Positions 8,623-16,501 of a stretch of DNA of 64,000 bases are shown here, in pieces (position 1 is the first letter of the stretch; every line of letters starts with the position of its first letter). The notes under the pieces were generated by a model. The model was given only the letters and a program-made list of their open reading frames with translations, was not told the DNA's origin and did not search any database. This stretch comes from Allobosea lupini (GTDB lineage Bacteria; Pseudomonadota; Alphaproteobacteria; Rhizobiales; Beijerinckiaceae), in contig NZ_FOAN01000005.1 of assembly GCF_900109525.1 (NCBI RefSeq), positions 248,001 through 312,000 on the forward strand, written 5' to 3'. The translations under genes and the position numbers were made by a program.

Positions 8623-9828
8623 ATGACTGCCGAAACCACCGTTGAAAAGCGCCTGGCGCCACGCCGCGACCGTCTGAAGCTGGTCGATCCGGCGCTGGAA
8701 CAGACTCCCGCGCCCGTCGAAGGCCGCAAGGCGAGCGAGGACGTTGCCGCCCCGCCCCAGGCTGCCGAGAAGCCGGCGCGCAAGCGCAGCGGCGTCAAGC
8801 GCGTCGCGCTGATCCTCGTCGCTGGCACGGCGCTTGCCGCCGGCCTCTGGTACGGCATCGACTGGTGGCGCAATGGCCGCTTTATCGTCTCGACCGATGA
8901 CGCCTATGTCGGCGCAGAGATGGCGACGATCTCTGCCAAGCTGCCCGCCAACATCGCCGCGATCGCGGTGACGCAGAACCAGGAGATCAAGGCCGGTCAG
9001 CCTCTCGTCAAGCTCGACGATGGCGACCAGCGCATCGCGCTGGAGAGTGCCCAGGCCAAGAGCGCCACCGCCAAGGCCACGCTCTCGCGCATCGACGCGC
9101 AGATCGAGGCTGCCCGCGCCAGCCTGCAGCAGGCGCAGGCACAGCAGACCTCGGCCGAGGCCGCCGTCACCCGCACCACCGCCGATTTCGAGCGCGCCAG
9201 CAACCTCGCCGCCAAGTCCTATGGTTCGCAGGCGACGCTCGACGCCGCCACCGCCGCGCGCGACCAGGCCGTCGCCTCGCTCGCCAGCGCCAAGGCCGGC
9301 GTGGTGCAGGCGCAGGCCAATATCGAGGTGCTCAAAGCCCAGCGCGTCGAGGCCGCCCGCCAGATCGACGAGCTCAAGGTCGCCGAGGACAAGGCTGCGC
9401 GCGACCTCTCCTTCATGTCTATCTCGGCGCCGATCGATGGCCTCGTCGCCAATACCAACATGCAGCTCGGCGACCTCGTCAGTGCCGGCAAGCGCCTGAT
9501 GTCGATCGTGCCGCTCGACCAGGTCTATGTCGACGCCAATTTCAAGGAGACGCAGGTCGGCCCGCTGAAGATCGGCGACAAGGCGAAGATCACCGTCGAC
9601 GCCCTGCCCGGCCAGGTCTTCGACGGCACGGTCAGCGGCATCGCCGGCGGCACCGGCTCGGTCTTCACCCTGCTGCCGCCCGACAACGCCACCGGTAACT
9701 TCACCAAGATTGTTCAGCGCGTGCCCGTCCGCATCGCCCTGTCGCCGGAATCGGCCGGCAAGCACATTCTGCGCCCGGGCATGTCGGTCGTGGTCTCGAT
9801 CGACCCGCGCCCGAGCGCGCAGAAATAG
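8623..9828 (+). CDS. emrA: HlyD/EmrA-family periplasmic adaptor of a multidrug efflux system
   Basis: 401 residues. A cytoplasmic proline-rich head (1-55) is followed by one membrane segment (about 61-79), the first lipoyl half with DDAYVGAEMATISAK, a long alpha-helical hairpin rich in Ala/Gln (about 130-260), the second lipoyl half (LSFMSISAPIDGLV) and a beta-barrel domain. This is the EmrA layout, bridging an inner-membrane MFS pump to an outer-membrane channel such as TolC. ATG 8623 is chosen; the upstream in-frame extension would translate through operator O2. The MFS partner lies downstream; no TolC gene is in the window. Confidence 0.93.
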   Translation: MTAETTVEKRLAPRRDRLKLVDPALEQTPAPVEGRKASEDVAAPPQAAEKPARKRSGVKRVALILVAGTALAAGLWYGIDWWRNGRFIVSTDDAYVGAEMATISAKLPANIAAIAVTQNQEIKAGQPLVKLDDGDQRIALESAQAKSATAKATLSRIDAQIEAARASLQQAQAQQTSAEAAVTRTTADFERASNLAAKSYGSQATLDAATAARDQAVASLASAKAGVVQAQANIEVLKAQRVEAARQIDELKVAEDKAARDLSFMSISAPIDGLVANTNMQLGDLVSAGKRLMSIVPLDQVYVDANFKETQVGPLKIGDKAKITVDALPGQVFDGTVSGIAGGTGSVFTLLPPDNATGNFTKIVQRVPVRIALSPESAGKHILRPGMSVVVSIDPRPSAQK

Positions 9829-9856
9829 CCAGCCGTCCGGGCCCTCGACCCGAGGA

Positions 9857-9879
9857 GCCATTTCCGACCGGGAAATGGC
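9857..9879. other. Hairpin between emrA and emrB
   Basis: Perfect inverted repeat GCCATTTCC / GGAAATGGC with the loop GACCG, in the 169-bp gap between the two pump genes. It has no T-run, so it is not an ordinary terminator; it may affect mRNA stability or the ratio of the two proteins. Confidence 0.4.
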
Positions 9880-9997
9880 GATGTGCCAATGTTCAATCGC
9901 CCCTTCTGGGCCAAAGCGCACCGCGCCTCACGGCGCTCCTCGGGCCGGGGGCCCGGTTCCGCAGACCAGATTGAAATCCCCAGTCGAGGAGGCCGGC

Positions 9998-11587
9998 ATG
10001 GCCACCGCCACGACGACCATTCCGGCCGGCGCCGCGCCGGCGCCAGACGCCATTCCGCTGCGCCGGGTCTTCGCCTTCATGGCGATGGTCTTCGGCATGT
10101 TCATGGCGATCCTCGACATCCAGATCGTCTCGGCCTCGCTGGCGGAGATCCAGGCCGGCCTGTCCGCGTCGAGCGACGAGATCGCCTGGGTCCAGACCGC
10201 CTATCTGATCGCCGAAGTCATCATGATCCCCTTGTCCGGCTATCTCAGCCGGGCGCTCTCGACCCGCGTCTTCTTCTCGATCGCCGCCGCCGGCTTCACC
10301 ATTGCGAGCGTGCTCTGCGCCATGTCGAGCTCGATCAATGAGATGATCCTTTGGCGGGCGATCCAGGGCTTCATCGGCGGCGGCATGATCCCCGGCGTGT
10401 TCGCCGCGGCGTTTACCATCTTCCCGGCCTCGAAGCGGCCGATCGTCTCGCCGCTGATCGGCTTGATCGCGACGCTCGCCCCCACCATCGGCCCGACCGT
10501 CGGCGGCTATCTCAGCCACGCCTTCTCCTGGCACTGGCTCTTCTTGGTCAATCTCGTACCCGGCATCGCCGTCACCATCGCGGCCTGGAACCTGATCGAC
10601 TTCGACAAGCCGGACCACAGCCTCCTCAAGCGCTTCGACTGGGTCGGGCTCGGCGCCATGGCCGCCTTCCTCGGCAGCATGGAATACGTGCTCGAGGAAG
10701 GGACGCGGCTCGACTGGTTCGAGAGCCACGAGATCGTGCTCTTCACCTTCGTGATGATCATCGGTGCCGTGCTGTTCTTCTGGCGGGCGCTGACGCGGAA
10801 CGACCCGCTGGTCGATCTCTATGCCTTCAGGAACCGCAACTTCGCCTTCGGCTCGCTGTTCTCCTTCACCATGGGCATCGGCCTCTACGGACTGACCTAT
10901 CTCTACCCGGTCTATCTCGGGCGGATCCGCGGCTATGACGCGCTGATGATCGGAGAGACCATGTTCGTCACCGGCCTCGCCATGTTCCTGACGGCGCCGA
11001 TCGCCGGGCGCCTGTCGACCAAGCTCGACCCGCGCATCATGATGATGATCGGCTTTGGTGGCTTCGCACTCGGCACCTACCTCGCCTCGGCCATCACCGC
11101 CGATTGGGATTTCCACGAGCTGCTGGTGCCGCAGATCCTGCGCGGCTGCTCGCTGATGCTGTGCATGGTGCCGATCAACAACCTGGCGCTCGGGACCCTG
11201 CCGCCGCAGCAGCTCAAGAACGCCTCCGGCCTTTACAATCTCACCCGCAATCTCGGCGGTGCGGTTGGGCTCGCCGTCATCAACACCCTGCTCAACAACC
11301 GCACCGACCTGCACATCGCCCGGTTGCATGAGGCCGTCGCCGCCGGCCGCCAGATCGCCGAGGAGAATCTCGCCTCGATGACGCAGCGCTTCATCGAGTA
11401 TGGCGACGCCGCCCAGTCGATGGCACTGAAGCTGCTGACGCAGCGGGCCCACAAGCAGGCGCTGGTCATGGCCTTCGGCGACGTCTTCCTCGGCCTGACC
11501 GTGATCTTCGGCGCCCTAGTGCTGCTGTCCCTCTTCATGACCAAGCCGCCGGCTGCCAAGCCCGGAGCCGCAGGCGGTGGGCACTAA
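9998..11587 (+). CDS. emrB: DHA2-family MFS multidrug efflux pump (EmrB-like)
   Basis: 529 residues with the 14 membrane segments of the DHA2 drug:proton antiporters. Segment 1 carries the family motif D-x-x-IVSASLAEIQ (LDIQIVSASLA), and segment 5 the antiporter motif region APTIGPTVGGYLS. ATG 9998 has GAGGA about 10 bases upstream; the open frame further 5' overlaps emrA and is not coding. With the upstream adaptor it should form a tripartite pump expelling hydrophobic toxicants or fatty-acid-like compounds, controlled by the divergent TetR protein. Substrate unknown. Confidence 0.93.
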   Translation: MATATTTIPAGAAPAPDAIPLRRVFAFMAMVFGMFMAILDIQIVSASLAEIQAGLSASSDEIAWVQTAYLIAEVIMIPLSGYLSRALSTRVFFSIAAAGFTIASVLCAMSSSINEMILWRAIQGFIGGGMIPGVFAAAFTIFPASKRPIVSPLIGLIATLAPTIGPTVGGYLSHAFSWHWLFLVNLVPGIAVTIAAWNLIDFDKPDHSLLKRFDWVGLGAMAAFLGSMEYVLEEGTRLDWFESHEIVLFTFVMIIGAVLFFWRALTRNDPLVDLYAFRNRNFAFGSLFSFTMGIGLYGLTYLYPVYLGRIRGYDALMIGETMFVTGLAMFLTAPIAGRLSTKLDPRIMMMIGFGGFALGTYLASAITADWDFHELLVPQILRGCSLMLCMVPINNLALGTLPPQQLKNASGLYNLTRNLGGAVGLAVINTLLNNRTDLHIARLHEAVAAGRQIAEENLASMTQRFIEYGDAAQSMALKLLTQRAHKQALVMAFGDVFLGLTVIFGALVLLSLFMTKPPAAKPGAAGGGH

Positions 11588-11658
11588 AGACGCCCCAAAT
11601 TGCGGCCCCCTGCACCGTGGACAACCCCCTGATGCGTCTTGCCGCAGGTGCGAGGAGA

Positions 11659-11726
11659 TTGACAGCCGGTTTCGGAGAAGGCAAAAATATCAATAATATC
11701 AGTAGTTTAGATAAATTCTAAACTAC
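11659..11726 (+). promoter_or_regulatory. irr promoter region with Irr box (iron control element)
   Basis: TTGACA at 11659-11664 is a perfect -35, followed by an A/T-rich stretch that can supply a -10 near 11683-11688. At 11702-11726 is a perfect 25-bp palindrome, arms GTAGTTTAGA and TCTAAACTAC around TAAAT, which contains the Irr/ICE consensus TTTAGAAnnnTTCTAAA with one mismatch. The position just downstream of the promoter suggests Irr limits its own synthesis. Confidence 0.85.
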
Positions 11727-11758
11727 AATGACACCGATCTTCGAGTTGGAAGGCGTTC

Positions 11759-12292
11759 ATGAGCATTCTGTCCCTCAAGGATGGCATCCCGGCGCGGACC
11801 CAGGCGGAACAGATCCCCTGGCCCCAGAAGGCCCCGGCTGCTTGCCCCATCAGCGCGGTCAAGGCACGCCTGCGGAGCGTCGGCCTGCGCCCGACCCGCC
11901 AGCGCATGGCGCTGGGCTGGCTGCTCTTCGCCAAGGGCGACCGCCATGTCAGCGCCGAGATGCTCTACGAGGAGGCGCTGCGCGCCCGCGAGCCGCTCTC
12001 GCTCGCCACCGTCTACAACACGCTGCGTCAGTTCTCCGAGGCCGGCCTGCTGCGCCAGGTCTCGGTCTCCGGGCCGAAGACCTTCTTCGACACCAATGTC
12101 TCGGAGCATCACCACTTCTACAACGAGGACGACGAGACCGTCGTCGACATCCCCGGTTCCGAGATTCACGTCTCGGGCCTGCCGGTCGCGCCGGAAGGCA
12201 TGATGATCTCCTCGGTCGAGGTGATCGTGCGCCTGCGTCGCGCCGATGGCGAGGAGACGGTGACGAAGGTCGCCGGGGGTCACCGGGCGTGA
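11759..12292 (+). CDS. irr: Iron response regulator Irr (Fur family)
   Basis: 177 residues. Irr is the alphaproteobacterial Fur relative that binds DNA at low iron and is inactivated by heme. Two heme-associated features are visible: Cys29-Pro30 near the N-terminus, the position of the heme regulatory motif in Bradyrhizobium Irr, and three consecutive histidines at 117-119. The winged helix spans about residues 38-100 (SLATVYNTLRQFSEAGLL is the recognition region). The stop overlaps the start of the bfd-like gene (GTGA), so both are co-translated. An Irr box precedes this gene and another precedes bfr. The Cys-Pro motif suggests heme-dependent degradation is retained. Confidence 0.96.
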   Translation: MSILSLKDGIPARTQAEQIPWPQKAPAACPISAVKARLRSVGLRPTRQRMALGWLLFAKGDRHVSAEMLYEEALRAREPLSLATVYNTLRQFSEAGLLRQVSVSGPKTFFDTNVSEHHHFYNEDDETVVDIPGSEIHVSGLPVAPEGMMISSVEVIVRLRRADGEETVTKVAGGHRA

Positions 12293-12576
12293 TCGTCTGC
12301 TCCTGCAACGTCCTGTCCTGCCGGCAGATCAAGGGCACGATCGCCCCTGACGGCAGCGGTCCGCGCACGGCGGGCGAGGCCTATGACTGCCTCGGCTGCA
12401 GCCCGGATTGCGGACGTTGTGCCCGCGAGGTCCGCTCCTTGCTCGTCGAGGCGCGCGCCGCTTGCGCTAGCCAGTGCCATAGCTGCGCCAGCCACGATGT
12501 CGAATGCGCCGTGCATGTCTCGGTCGGCCTGATGATGGCCGGCATCGAGGAGAACGACGACCGCGTCGCCGCCTGA
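12289..12576 (+). CDS. bfd: Bacterioferritin-associated ferredoxin-like [2Fe-2S] protein
   Basis: 95 residues from GTG 12289, which overlaps the irr stop by 4 bases. Cys4 and Cys6 (VCSCN) and Cys41 and Cys44 (CGRC) have the C-x-C ... C-x2-C spacing of BFD-like [2Fe-2S] domains. Five further cysteines (11, 34, 37, 63, 66) make it unusually Cys-rich, and a ~40-residue C-terminal extension follows the domain. In the model system Bfd reduces bacterioferritin so that stored iron is released. Lying between irr and bfr, the same role is likely here. No independent promoter is seen. Confidence 0.88.
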   Translation: MIVCSCNVLSCRQIKGTIAPDGSGPRTAGEAYDCLGCSPDCGRCAREVRSLLVEARAACASQCHSCASHDVECAVHVSVGLMMAGIEENDDRVAA

Positions 12577-12641
12577 TCCGGCACGGCGCGTTTTCTCGCG
12601 CCTGGCGCGCAATCTCTCCTTCCCTTTCCGAGCGAGGCGCT

Positions 12642-12666
12642 CTACATTAGGATCATTCTAATGTAG
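12642..12666 (+). promoter_or_regulatory. Irr box in front of bacterioferritin
   Basis: 25-bp palindrome with perfect 9-base arms CTACATTAG / CTAATGTAG around GATCATT; its core ATTAGGAtcaTTCTAAT matches TTTAGAAnnnTTCTAAA in 14 defined positions except three. It ends 20 bases before the bfr start codon, so it must overlap the promoter or the transcript start, as expected for repression of iron storage at low iron. Confidence 0.85.
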
Positions 12667-12686
12667 TCGATTGCGAGGAGCGCGGC

Positions 12687-13175
12687 ATGAAGGGCGACAA
12701 GAAGGTCATCGAATACCTCAACAAGGGCCTGCGCTCCGAGCTCACGGCCATCAACCAGTACTGGCTGCACTACCGGATGCTCGATAATTGGGGGCTGAAG
12801 GACATGGCCAAGACCTGGAAGAAGGAATCGATCGAGGAGATGGTCCATGCCGACCGTTTCGTCGACCGCATCCTCTTCCTCGAAGGCTTCCCGAATCTCC
12901 AGACCCTCGACGCGCTGCGCATCGGCGAGAACGTCAAGGAAGTGATCGAATGCGACCTCAAGGCCGAGGTCGAGGCACGCTCCCTCTATCAGGAAGCGGC
13001 GAAGTATTGCCGCGACGTCGGCGACTACCCGTCCGAGGACCTGTTCAAGGCCCTGATGAAGGACGAGGAAGGCCATATCGACTTCCTCGAAACCCAGCTC
13101 GACCTGATCGGCCGCATCGGCCTCGAACTCTACACCCAGAAGCATGTCGGCGGGCTCGAGGGCGACGAGCACTGA
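12687..13175 (+). CDS. bfr: Bacterioferritin
   Basis: 162 residues forming a 24-mer iron-storage shell. All ferroxidase ligands are at standard positions: Glu18, Glu51, His54, Glu94, Glu127 and His130; Met52, which ligates heme at the subunit interface, is present. It is therefore a heme-containing, catalytically complete bacterioferritin. GAGGAG lies about 10 bases before ATG 12687. An Irr box overlaps its control region, and a bfd-like gene precedes it. A strong terminator follows. Confidence 0.97.
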   Translation: MKGDKKVIEYLNKGLRSELTAINQYWLHYRMLDNWGLKDMAKTWKKESIEEMVHADRFVDRILFLEGFPNLQTLDALRIGENVKEVIECDLKAEVEARSLYQEAAKYCRDVGDYPSEDLFKALMKDEEGHIDFLETQLDLIGRIGLELYTQKHVGGLEGDEH

Positions 13176-13207
13176 CCTGCAGCAGCTGTTTCAAAAGGGG
13201 CGATCGA

Positions 13208-13238
13208 CCGGGCCTGGTGACAGGCCCGGTTTTTTTTT
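13208..13238 (+). terminator. Intrinsic terminator of bfr
   Basis: CCGGGCCTG / CAGGCCCGG stem with a GTGA loop (13208-13229) followed by nine T residues. Confidence 0.95.
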
Positions 13239-13302
13239 GCGCAGCTGCCTCCCCAAATACGGCAGCGCGTGTCAGAGAGCGGCGACCAGTAGGGAGGAAC
13301 GA

Positions 13303-13842
13303 ATGGCTGAGATCGTCGCCGTAGCTCGGGATGAAGGCCACCGCTTCAGCAAGCCGCTGCTGCCGGCGATTCGCCTGCTCGCCGGCCTCGGCGTCGAAGG
13401 CGACGCCCATTGCGGCGAGACGGTGAAGCATCGCTCGCGTGTCGCCGTCGATCCGACGCAGCCGAATCTGCGTCAGGTCCATCTGATCCAGGCAGAGCTG
13501 TTCGAGGAACTCGCGGCCCGCGGTTTCTCGCTGCAGCCTGGCGATATGGGCGAGAATGTCACCACGCGCGGGCTCGACCTGCTCGCTTTGCCCACCGGTG
13601 CCCAGCTGCGGCTCGGCCCCAACGCACTCGTCGAGATCACGGGCCTGCGCAATCCTTGCGTCCAGATCGAAGCCTTCCAGCCCGGCTTGCTAAAGGCCGT
13701 GCTCGGTCGCGATGCGAATGGCGGGCTGATCCGCAAAGCCGGAATCATGTCAATCGTGCTGGAGGGGGGAGAGGTCCGTCCCGGCGATTCAATCGAGATC
13801 AGCTTGCCCGCTTTGCCGCACCGGGCCCTCGAACGCGTTTGA
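13303..13842 (+). CDS. MOSC-domain protein
   Basis: 179 residues, a stand-alone MOSC domain as in YiiM-like and molybdenum-cofactor sulfurase C-terminal proteins. The conserved GDxGEN-like segment is at about residues 80-85 (GDMGENV) and the conserved cysteine is Cys119 in RNPCVQIE. MOSC proteins handle a sulfur bound to cysteine, often with molybdenum cofactor or N-hydroxylated substrates. AGGGAGGA precedes ATG 13303. It is a single gene between two hairpins; the substrate cannot be read from context. Confidence 0.88.
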   Translation: MAEIVAVARDEGHRFSKPLLPAIRLLAGLGVEGDAHCGETVKHRSRVAVDPTQPNLRQVHLIQAELFEELAARGFSLQPGDMGENVTTRGLDLLALPTGAQLRLGPNALVEITGLRNPCVQIEAFQPGLLKAVLGRDANGGLIRKAGIMSIVLEGGEVRPGDSIEISLPALPHRALERV

Positions 13843-13893
13843 GGCGGCGGAGCCTTTCGGCCCGCCGCCTCATCGAAGCGTGAAGATCACCGA

Positions 13894-13920
13894 CTGGTCA
13901 GGCTGAGGCAGCCTGACCAG
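13894..13920. terminator. Hairpin between convergent MOSC and cold-shock genes
   Basis: Perfect 11-base stem CTGGTCAGGCT / AGCCTGACCAG with a 5-base loop, 52 bases after the MOSC stop. A second stem, GAGGCGGCGG / CCGCCGCCTC (13841-13871), starts at the MOSC stop. Neither has a proper T-run, so the terminator call is tentative. Confidence 0.5.
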
Positions 13921-13943
13921 CGATATGCGCTCGCGACAGCTTC

Positions 13944-14603
13944 TCAGAGGAAGCTGATGTTCGCGGCTTCGGGGCCTTTCTTGCCGGCGCGGATCGAGAA
14001 GCGCACGCGCTGCCCGTCCATCGGCGGCTGCAGGCCGCTGCGGCTCAGCGACGAGACATGCAGGAACACGTCCGGCCCTCCCTTGTCGGGGGCGATAAAG
14101 CCGAAGCCGCGATCGGTATTGAAGAACTTCACGGCGCCGTCGAACGGACCTTCCATCGGGGCGCTGGCGCCACGATCGAAGCCGCCGCGATCGCCGCGGT
14201 CGAAGCCGCCACGGTCGCCGCGGTCATAGCCGCCGCCACCCCCATAGCCGCCACCAAAATCGTCGCGCGGCGGGCGCGGCGAGAACGGACGGCCACCGCC
14301 TCCCGGACCGCCGGCGCCACGCGGCGCGGCGGGGGCTGCGGTCGAGGCATCGATCTCGTGGACGGAGACGACCTGCAGGCCGCGCCGGCCTTCGCCGAGA
14401 TCGCAGATAATGGTCGCACCGGGCTGCAGATCCTGCGGATCCTGCGGGCCGATGGCCGAGATGTGGAGAAAAACGTCGCCGGAGCCGTCCGCCGGAGAGG
14501 CAAAGCCGAAGCCTTTCTCCGGATCGAACCACTTGACCTTGGCTTCGATATTCTCGTGGGTGACGAAGGGCGCCGGGGCGGCGGGCTTACGACGATCGAA
14601 CAT
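13944..14603 (-). CDS. Double cold-shock-domain RNA-binding protein
   Basis: 219 residues with two cold-shock domains. The first (about residues 15-80) has KWFDPEKGFGF and VFLHIS; the second (about 150-219) has KFFNTDRGFGF and VFLHVS, so both RNP1 and RNP2 strands are complete. The linker (about 85-145) is rich in Gly, Arg and Asp, with repeats of GGFDRGDR, like RGG-type RNA-binding linkers. Double-CSD proteins are typical of alphaproteobacteria and act as RNA chaperones. The upstream region on its strand can form two hairpins (14689-14749), perhaps a structured leader. Confidence 0.93.
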   Translation of the reverse strand: MFDRRKPAAPAPFVTHENIEAKVKWFDPEKGFGFASPADGSGDVFLHISAIGPQDPQDLQPGATIICDLGEGRRGLQVVSVHEIDASTAAPAAPRGAGGPGGGGRPFSPRPPRDDFGGGYGGGGGYDRGDRGGFDRGDRGGFDRGASAPMEGPFDGAVKFFNTDRGFGFIAPDKGGPDVFLHVSSLSRSGLQPPMDGQRVRFSIRAGKKGPEAANISFL

Positions 14604-14688
14604 GCAGCTTCAACGATAGTGACCGGGAGCGCGCAATCTAGCGCAAGCTTCTGGGTTCGTCATCGGTGCGGCGCAGCAAAAATGCTTG

Positions 14689-14749
14689 TCCGGCGAAATC
14701 ATGCCGGATTGCAAATTTTTTCCCCAGCGACCGCCGTTTCAAGCGGCGG
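14689..14749 (-). other. Two hairpins in the possible leader of the cold-shock gene
   Basis: TCCGGC / GCCGGA (14689-14708) and CCGCCG / CGGCGG (14731-14749) lie 86-146 bases upstream of the cold-shock start codon, and the second is also 34 bases after the carbonic anhydrase stop. They could be a cold-responsive leader or the carbonic anhydrase terminator; the sequence alone does not decide. Confidence 0.3.
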
Positions 14750-14782
14750 ATCGACTAAAACTCACCCGTTCCGGAGCAGACG

Positions 14783-15502
14783 TCAACCGTCCTGTCCAGG
14801 CTCCGCCTCCGAGCAGCGGATCATCTGCACTTTCTTGGGCATCTCGCCGACCGCCGGGACGAACTGTCCGGTCTGCGGATCGAGGAGCATCAGCGTGCCA
14901 GTAGCGACAGCGAAATAGGCGCCATGCAGGTGCAGTCTGCCCTTGCTCTCGAGGATGTTGATGCAGGGGAAGGTGCGCAGGTTCGCGAGCGATTGCTGGA
15001 CCGAGAGCAAAGCGAGGCGCTCGACATAATCGTCCAAGGTCTCGTTTCGGCCGCGCCCGCCCGAGCGCCTGGCCGCGGGTTCGACCAGCGTGATCCAGCG
15101 GCCGATGAAGTCGCCGGACGACAGCGGCCCCTGCGTATCGTCGGCGAAGGCTCTGATGCCTCCGCAGCGGCCATGGCCGAGCACGACGATATGTTCGACC
15201 TTGAGCGCCTGTACGCCGTATTCCAGCGCAGCTGAGGTCCCGTGCAGCTGGTCGTCGGGCGAGAAAGGCGGGATCAGATTGGCGATGTTGCGGACCACGA
15301 ACATCTCGCCTGGGCTCGCATCGAAGATCACCTCGGGCGAGACCCGCGAATCGCAGCAGCCGATCAGCATGATCTTCGGCGTCTGCCCACTCTCTGCGAG
15401 TTTTTGGTAACGACTCTGTTCGCGCACGAAGCGATCGTCGAGGAAGGCGCGATAGCCCTCCGTCAGGCGCTGCGGGAACGGCTCGGGAGCTTGCTGGTCC
15501 AT
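14783..15502 (-). CDS. Beta-class carbonic anhydrase
   Basis: 239 residues. The zinc site of beta carbonic anhydrases is complete: CxDxR at 49-53 (Cys49, Asp51, Arg53) and HxxC at 110-113 (His110, Cys113). The enzyme interconverts carbon dioxide and bicarbonate in the cytoplasm. ATG 15502 begins MDQQAPEPFP with the family helix soon after. Genes on either side on the same strand are unrelated housekeeping genes; there is no transporter or cyanase neighbour that would specialise it. Confidence 0.95.
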   Translation of the reverse strand: MDQQAPEPFPQRLTEGYRAFLDDRFVREQSRYQKLAESGQTPKIMLIGCCDSRVSPEVIFDASPGEMFVVRNIANLIPPFSPDDQLHGTSAALEYGVQALKVEHIVVLGHGRCGGIRAFADDTQGPLSSGDFIGRWITLVEPAARRSGGRGRNETLDDYVERLALLSVQQSLANLRTFPCINILESKGRLHLHGAYFAVATGTLMLLDPQTGQFVPAVGEMPKKVQMIRCSEAEPGQDG

Positions 15503-15572
15503 GCTTCAGTTGGGCCAGAAGCCGACGGCCTTCGTCAAGAGCCCGTCCAGCTGATTCTGCTGCAACGCAGCA

Positions 15573-15887
15573 TCAAATCTCGCAAAACTGCTTCTGCAGT
15601 TGCGCCGCCAGCGCCTGCGCGTCGCCGCGAATCAGAATGCGCTTCAATCGCGCACTCGCGCCTGCCGTCAGCGAAACCTGGGAGCGGGAGACCGACAACT
15701 CCTTGGCCAGCAACGCGATCAGCGCGGCATTGGCCTCGCCCTCGCTCGGAGCTGACCGGACCCTGGCCTTCAGCACGTCGCGCCCGTCGGCCAGCGTCTC
15801 GACGCCGTCGAGGCCATCGCGCCCGCCGCGCGGCGTCAGGCGGACGGAAAGCGCGAGCCCGTCCGGCGTGACCGACCAGGCGGCCAT
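15573..15887 (-). CDS. YggU/DUF167-family protein
   Basis: 104 residues matching the DUF167 (YggU) family: RLTPRGGRDG near residue 17-26 and the conserved EGEANAALIALLAK helix around 49-62. The role is unknown across bacteria. It starts 5 bases after the yggT-like stop, and the yggT-yggU order is a widely conserved pair, so the two are one operon. Confidence 0.9.
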   Translation of the reverse strand: MAAWSVTPDGLALSVRLTPRGGRDGLDGVETLADGRDVLKARVRSAPSEGEANAALIALLAKELSVSRSQVSLTAGASARLKRILIRGDAQALAAQLQKQFCEI

Positions 15888-15892
15888 CCAGC

Positions 15893-16183
15893 CTAGAAAA
15901 CGTTAGGGTAGATGTAGCGGGTGATCACGCTCTGGATGAAGAAGATCAGCAGCAACAGGATGATCGGCGAGATGTCGATGCCGCCGAGATTGGGCAGCAT
16001 GTTGCGGATCGGCCGCAGCGCCGGCTCGGTGATGCGGTAGAGGAAATCCCAGACCGTCGAGACGAACTGGTTGCGCGTGTTGACGACGTTGAAGGCGATC
16101 AGCCAGCTCAGCACGGCCGAGGCGATCAGGATCCAGACATAGAGGTTCAGCGCCAGCATCACGACGTCGAGAACGGCACGCAT
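15893..16183 (-). CDS. YggT-family integral membrane protein
   Basis: 96 residues from ATG 16183, with a CGGAG upstream. Two strongly hydrophobic segments (about 3-28 and 68-90) flank the conserved loop with [21 protein letters not shown], the signature of YggT/Ycf19 proteins. In other bacteria YggT-like proteins are linked to cell-division or osmotic stress tolerance, without a settled mechanism. The open frame extends to 16246 but that part is Cys/Ser-rich and unlike the family. Confidence 0.9.
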   Translation of the reverse strand: MRAVLDVVMLALNLYVWILIASAVLSWLIAFNVVNTRNQFVSTVWDFLYRITEPALRPIRNMLPNLGGIDISPIILLLLIFFIQSVITRYIYPNVF

Positions 16184-16292
16184 CGAGCAGCATCTCCGAG
16201 AAGGCCAGGCGCTCCGCGACGAGCACCCACAAAACTCCTGCCGCAAGCGATTGACAGGAGCGCAACGCAGGGCCTAGAAGGCCAGCGCCTTG

Positions 16293-16368
<76 letters not shown>

Positions 16369-16501
16369 GGCCTAACGACTGATCGTTGATCTCCCAAAAT
16401 CATGCCGCTGAAGCCGCTTGAGCGATGGCCTCGCCTTGGCTGCCGGCGCTCGCGCTGCCTAGTATCGGGCGACACGCCTCGAACCGCCCGGCAGCGCGAC
16501 G

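Noticed and set aside
9829-9997. Extension of emrB back into emrA
   Set aside because: The open frame overlaps emrA in another frame with Pro/Arg/Ser-rich sequence; ATG 9998 has a good ribosome binding site and begins the family pattern.
13841-13871. GAGGCGGCGG/CCGCCGCCTC hairpin as a definite terminator
   Set aside because: There is no T-run on either strand; the stem starts at the MOSC stop codon and could be a by-product of high GC.
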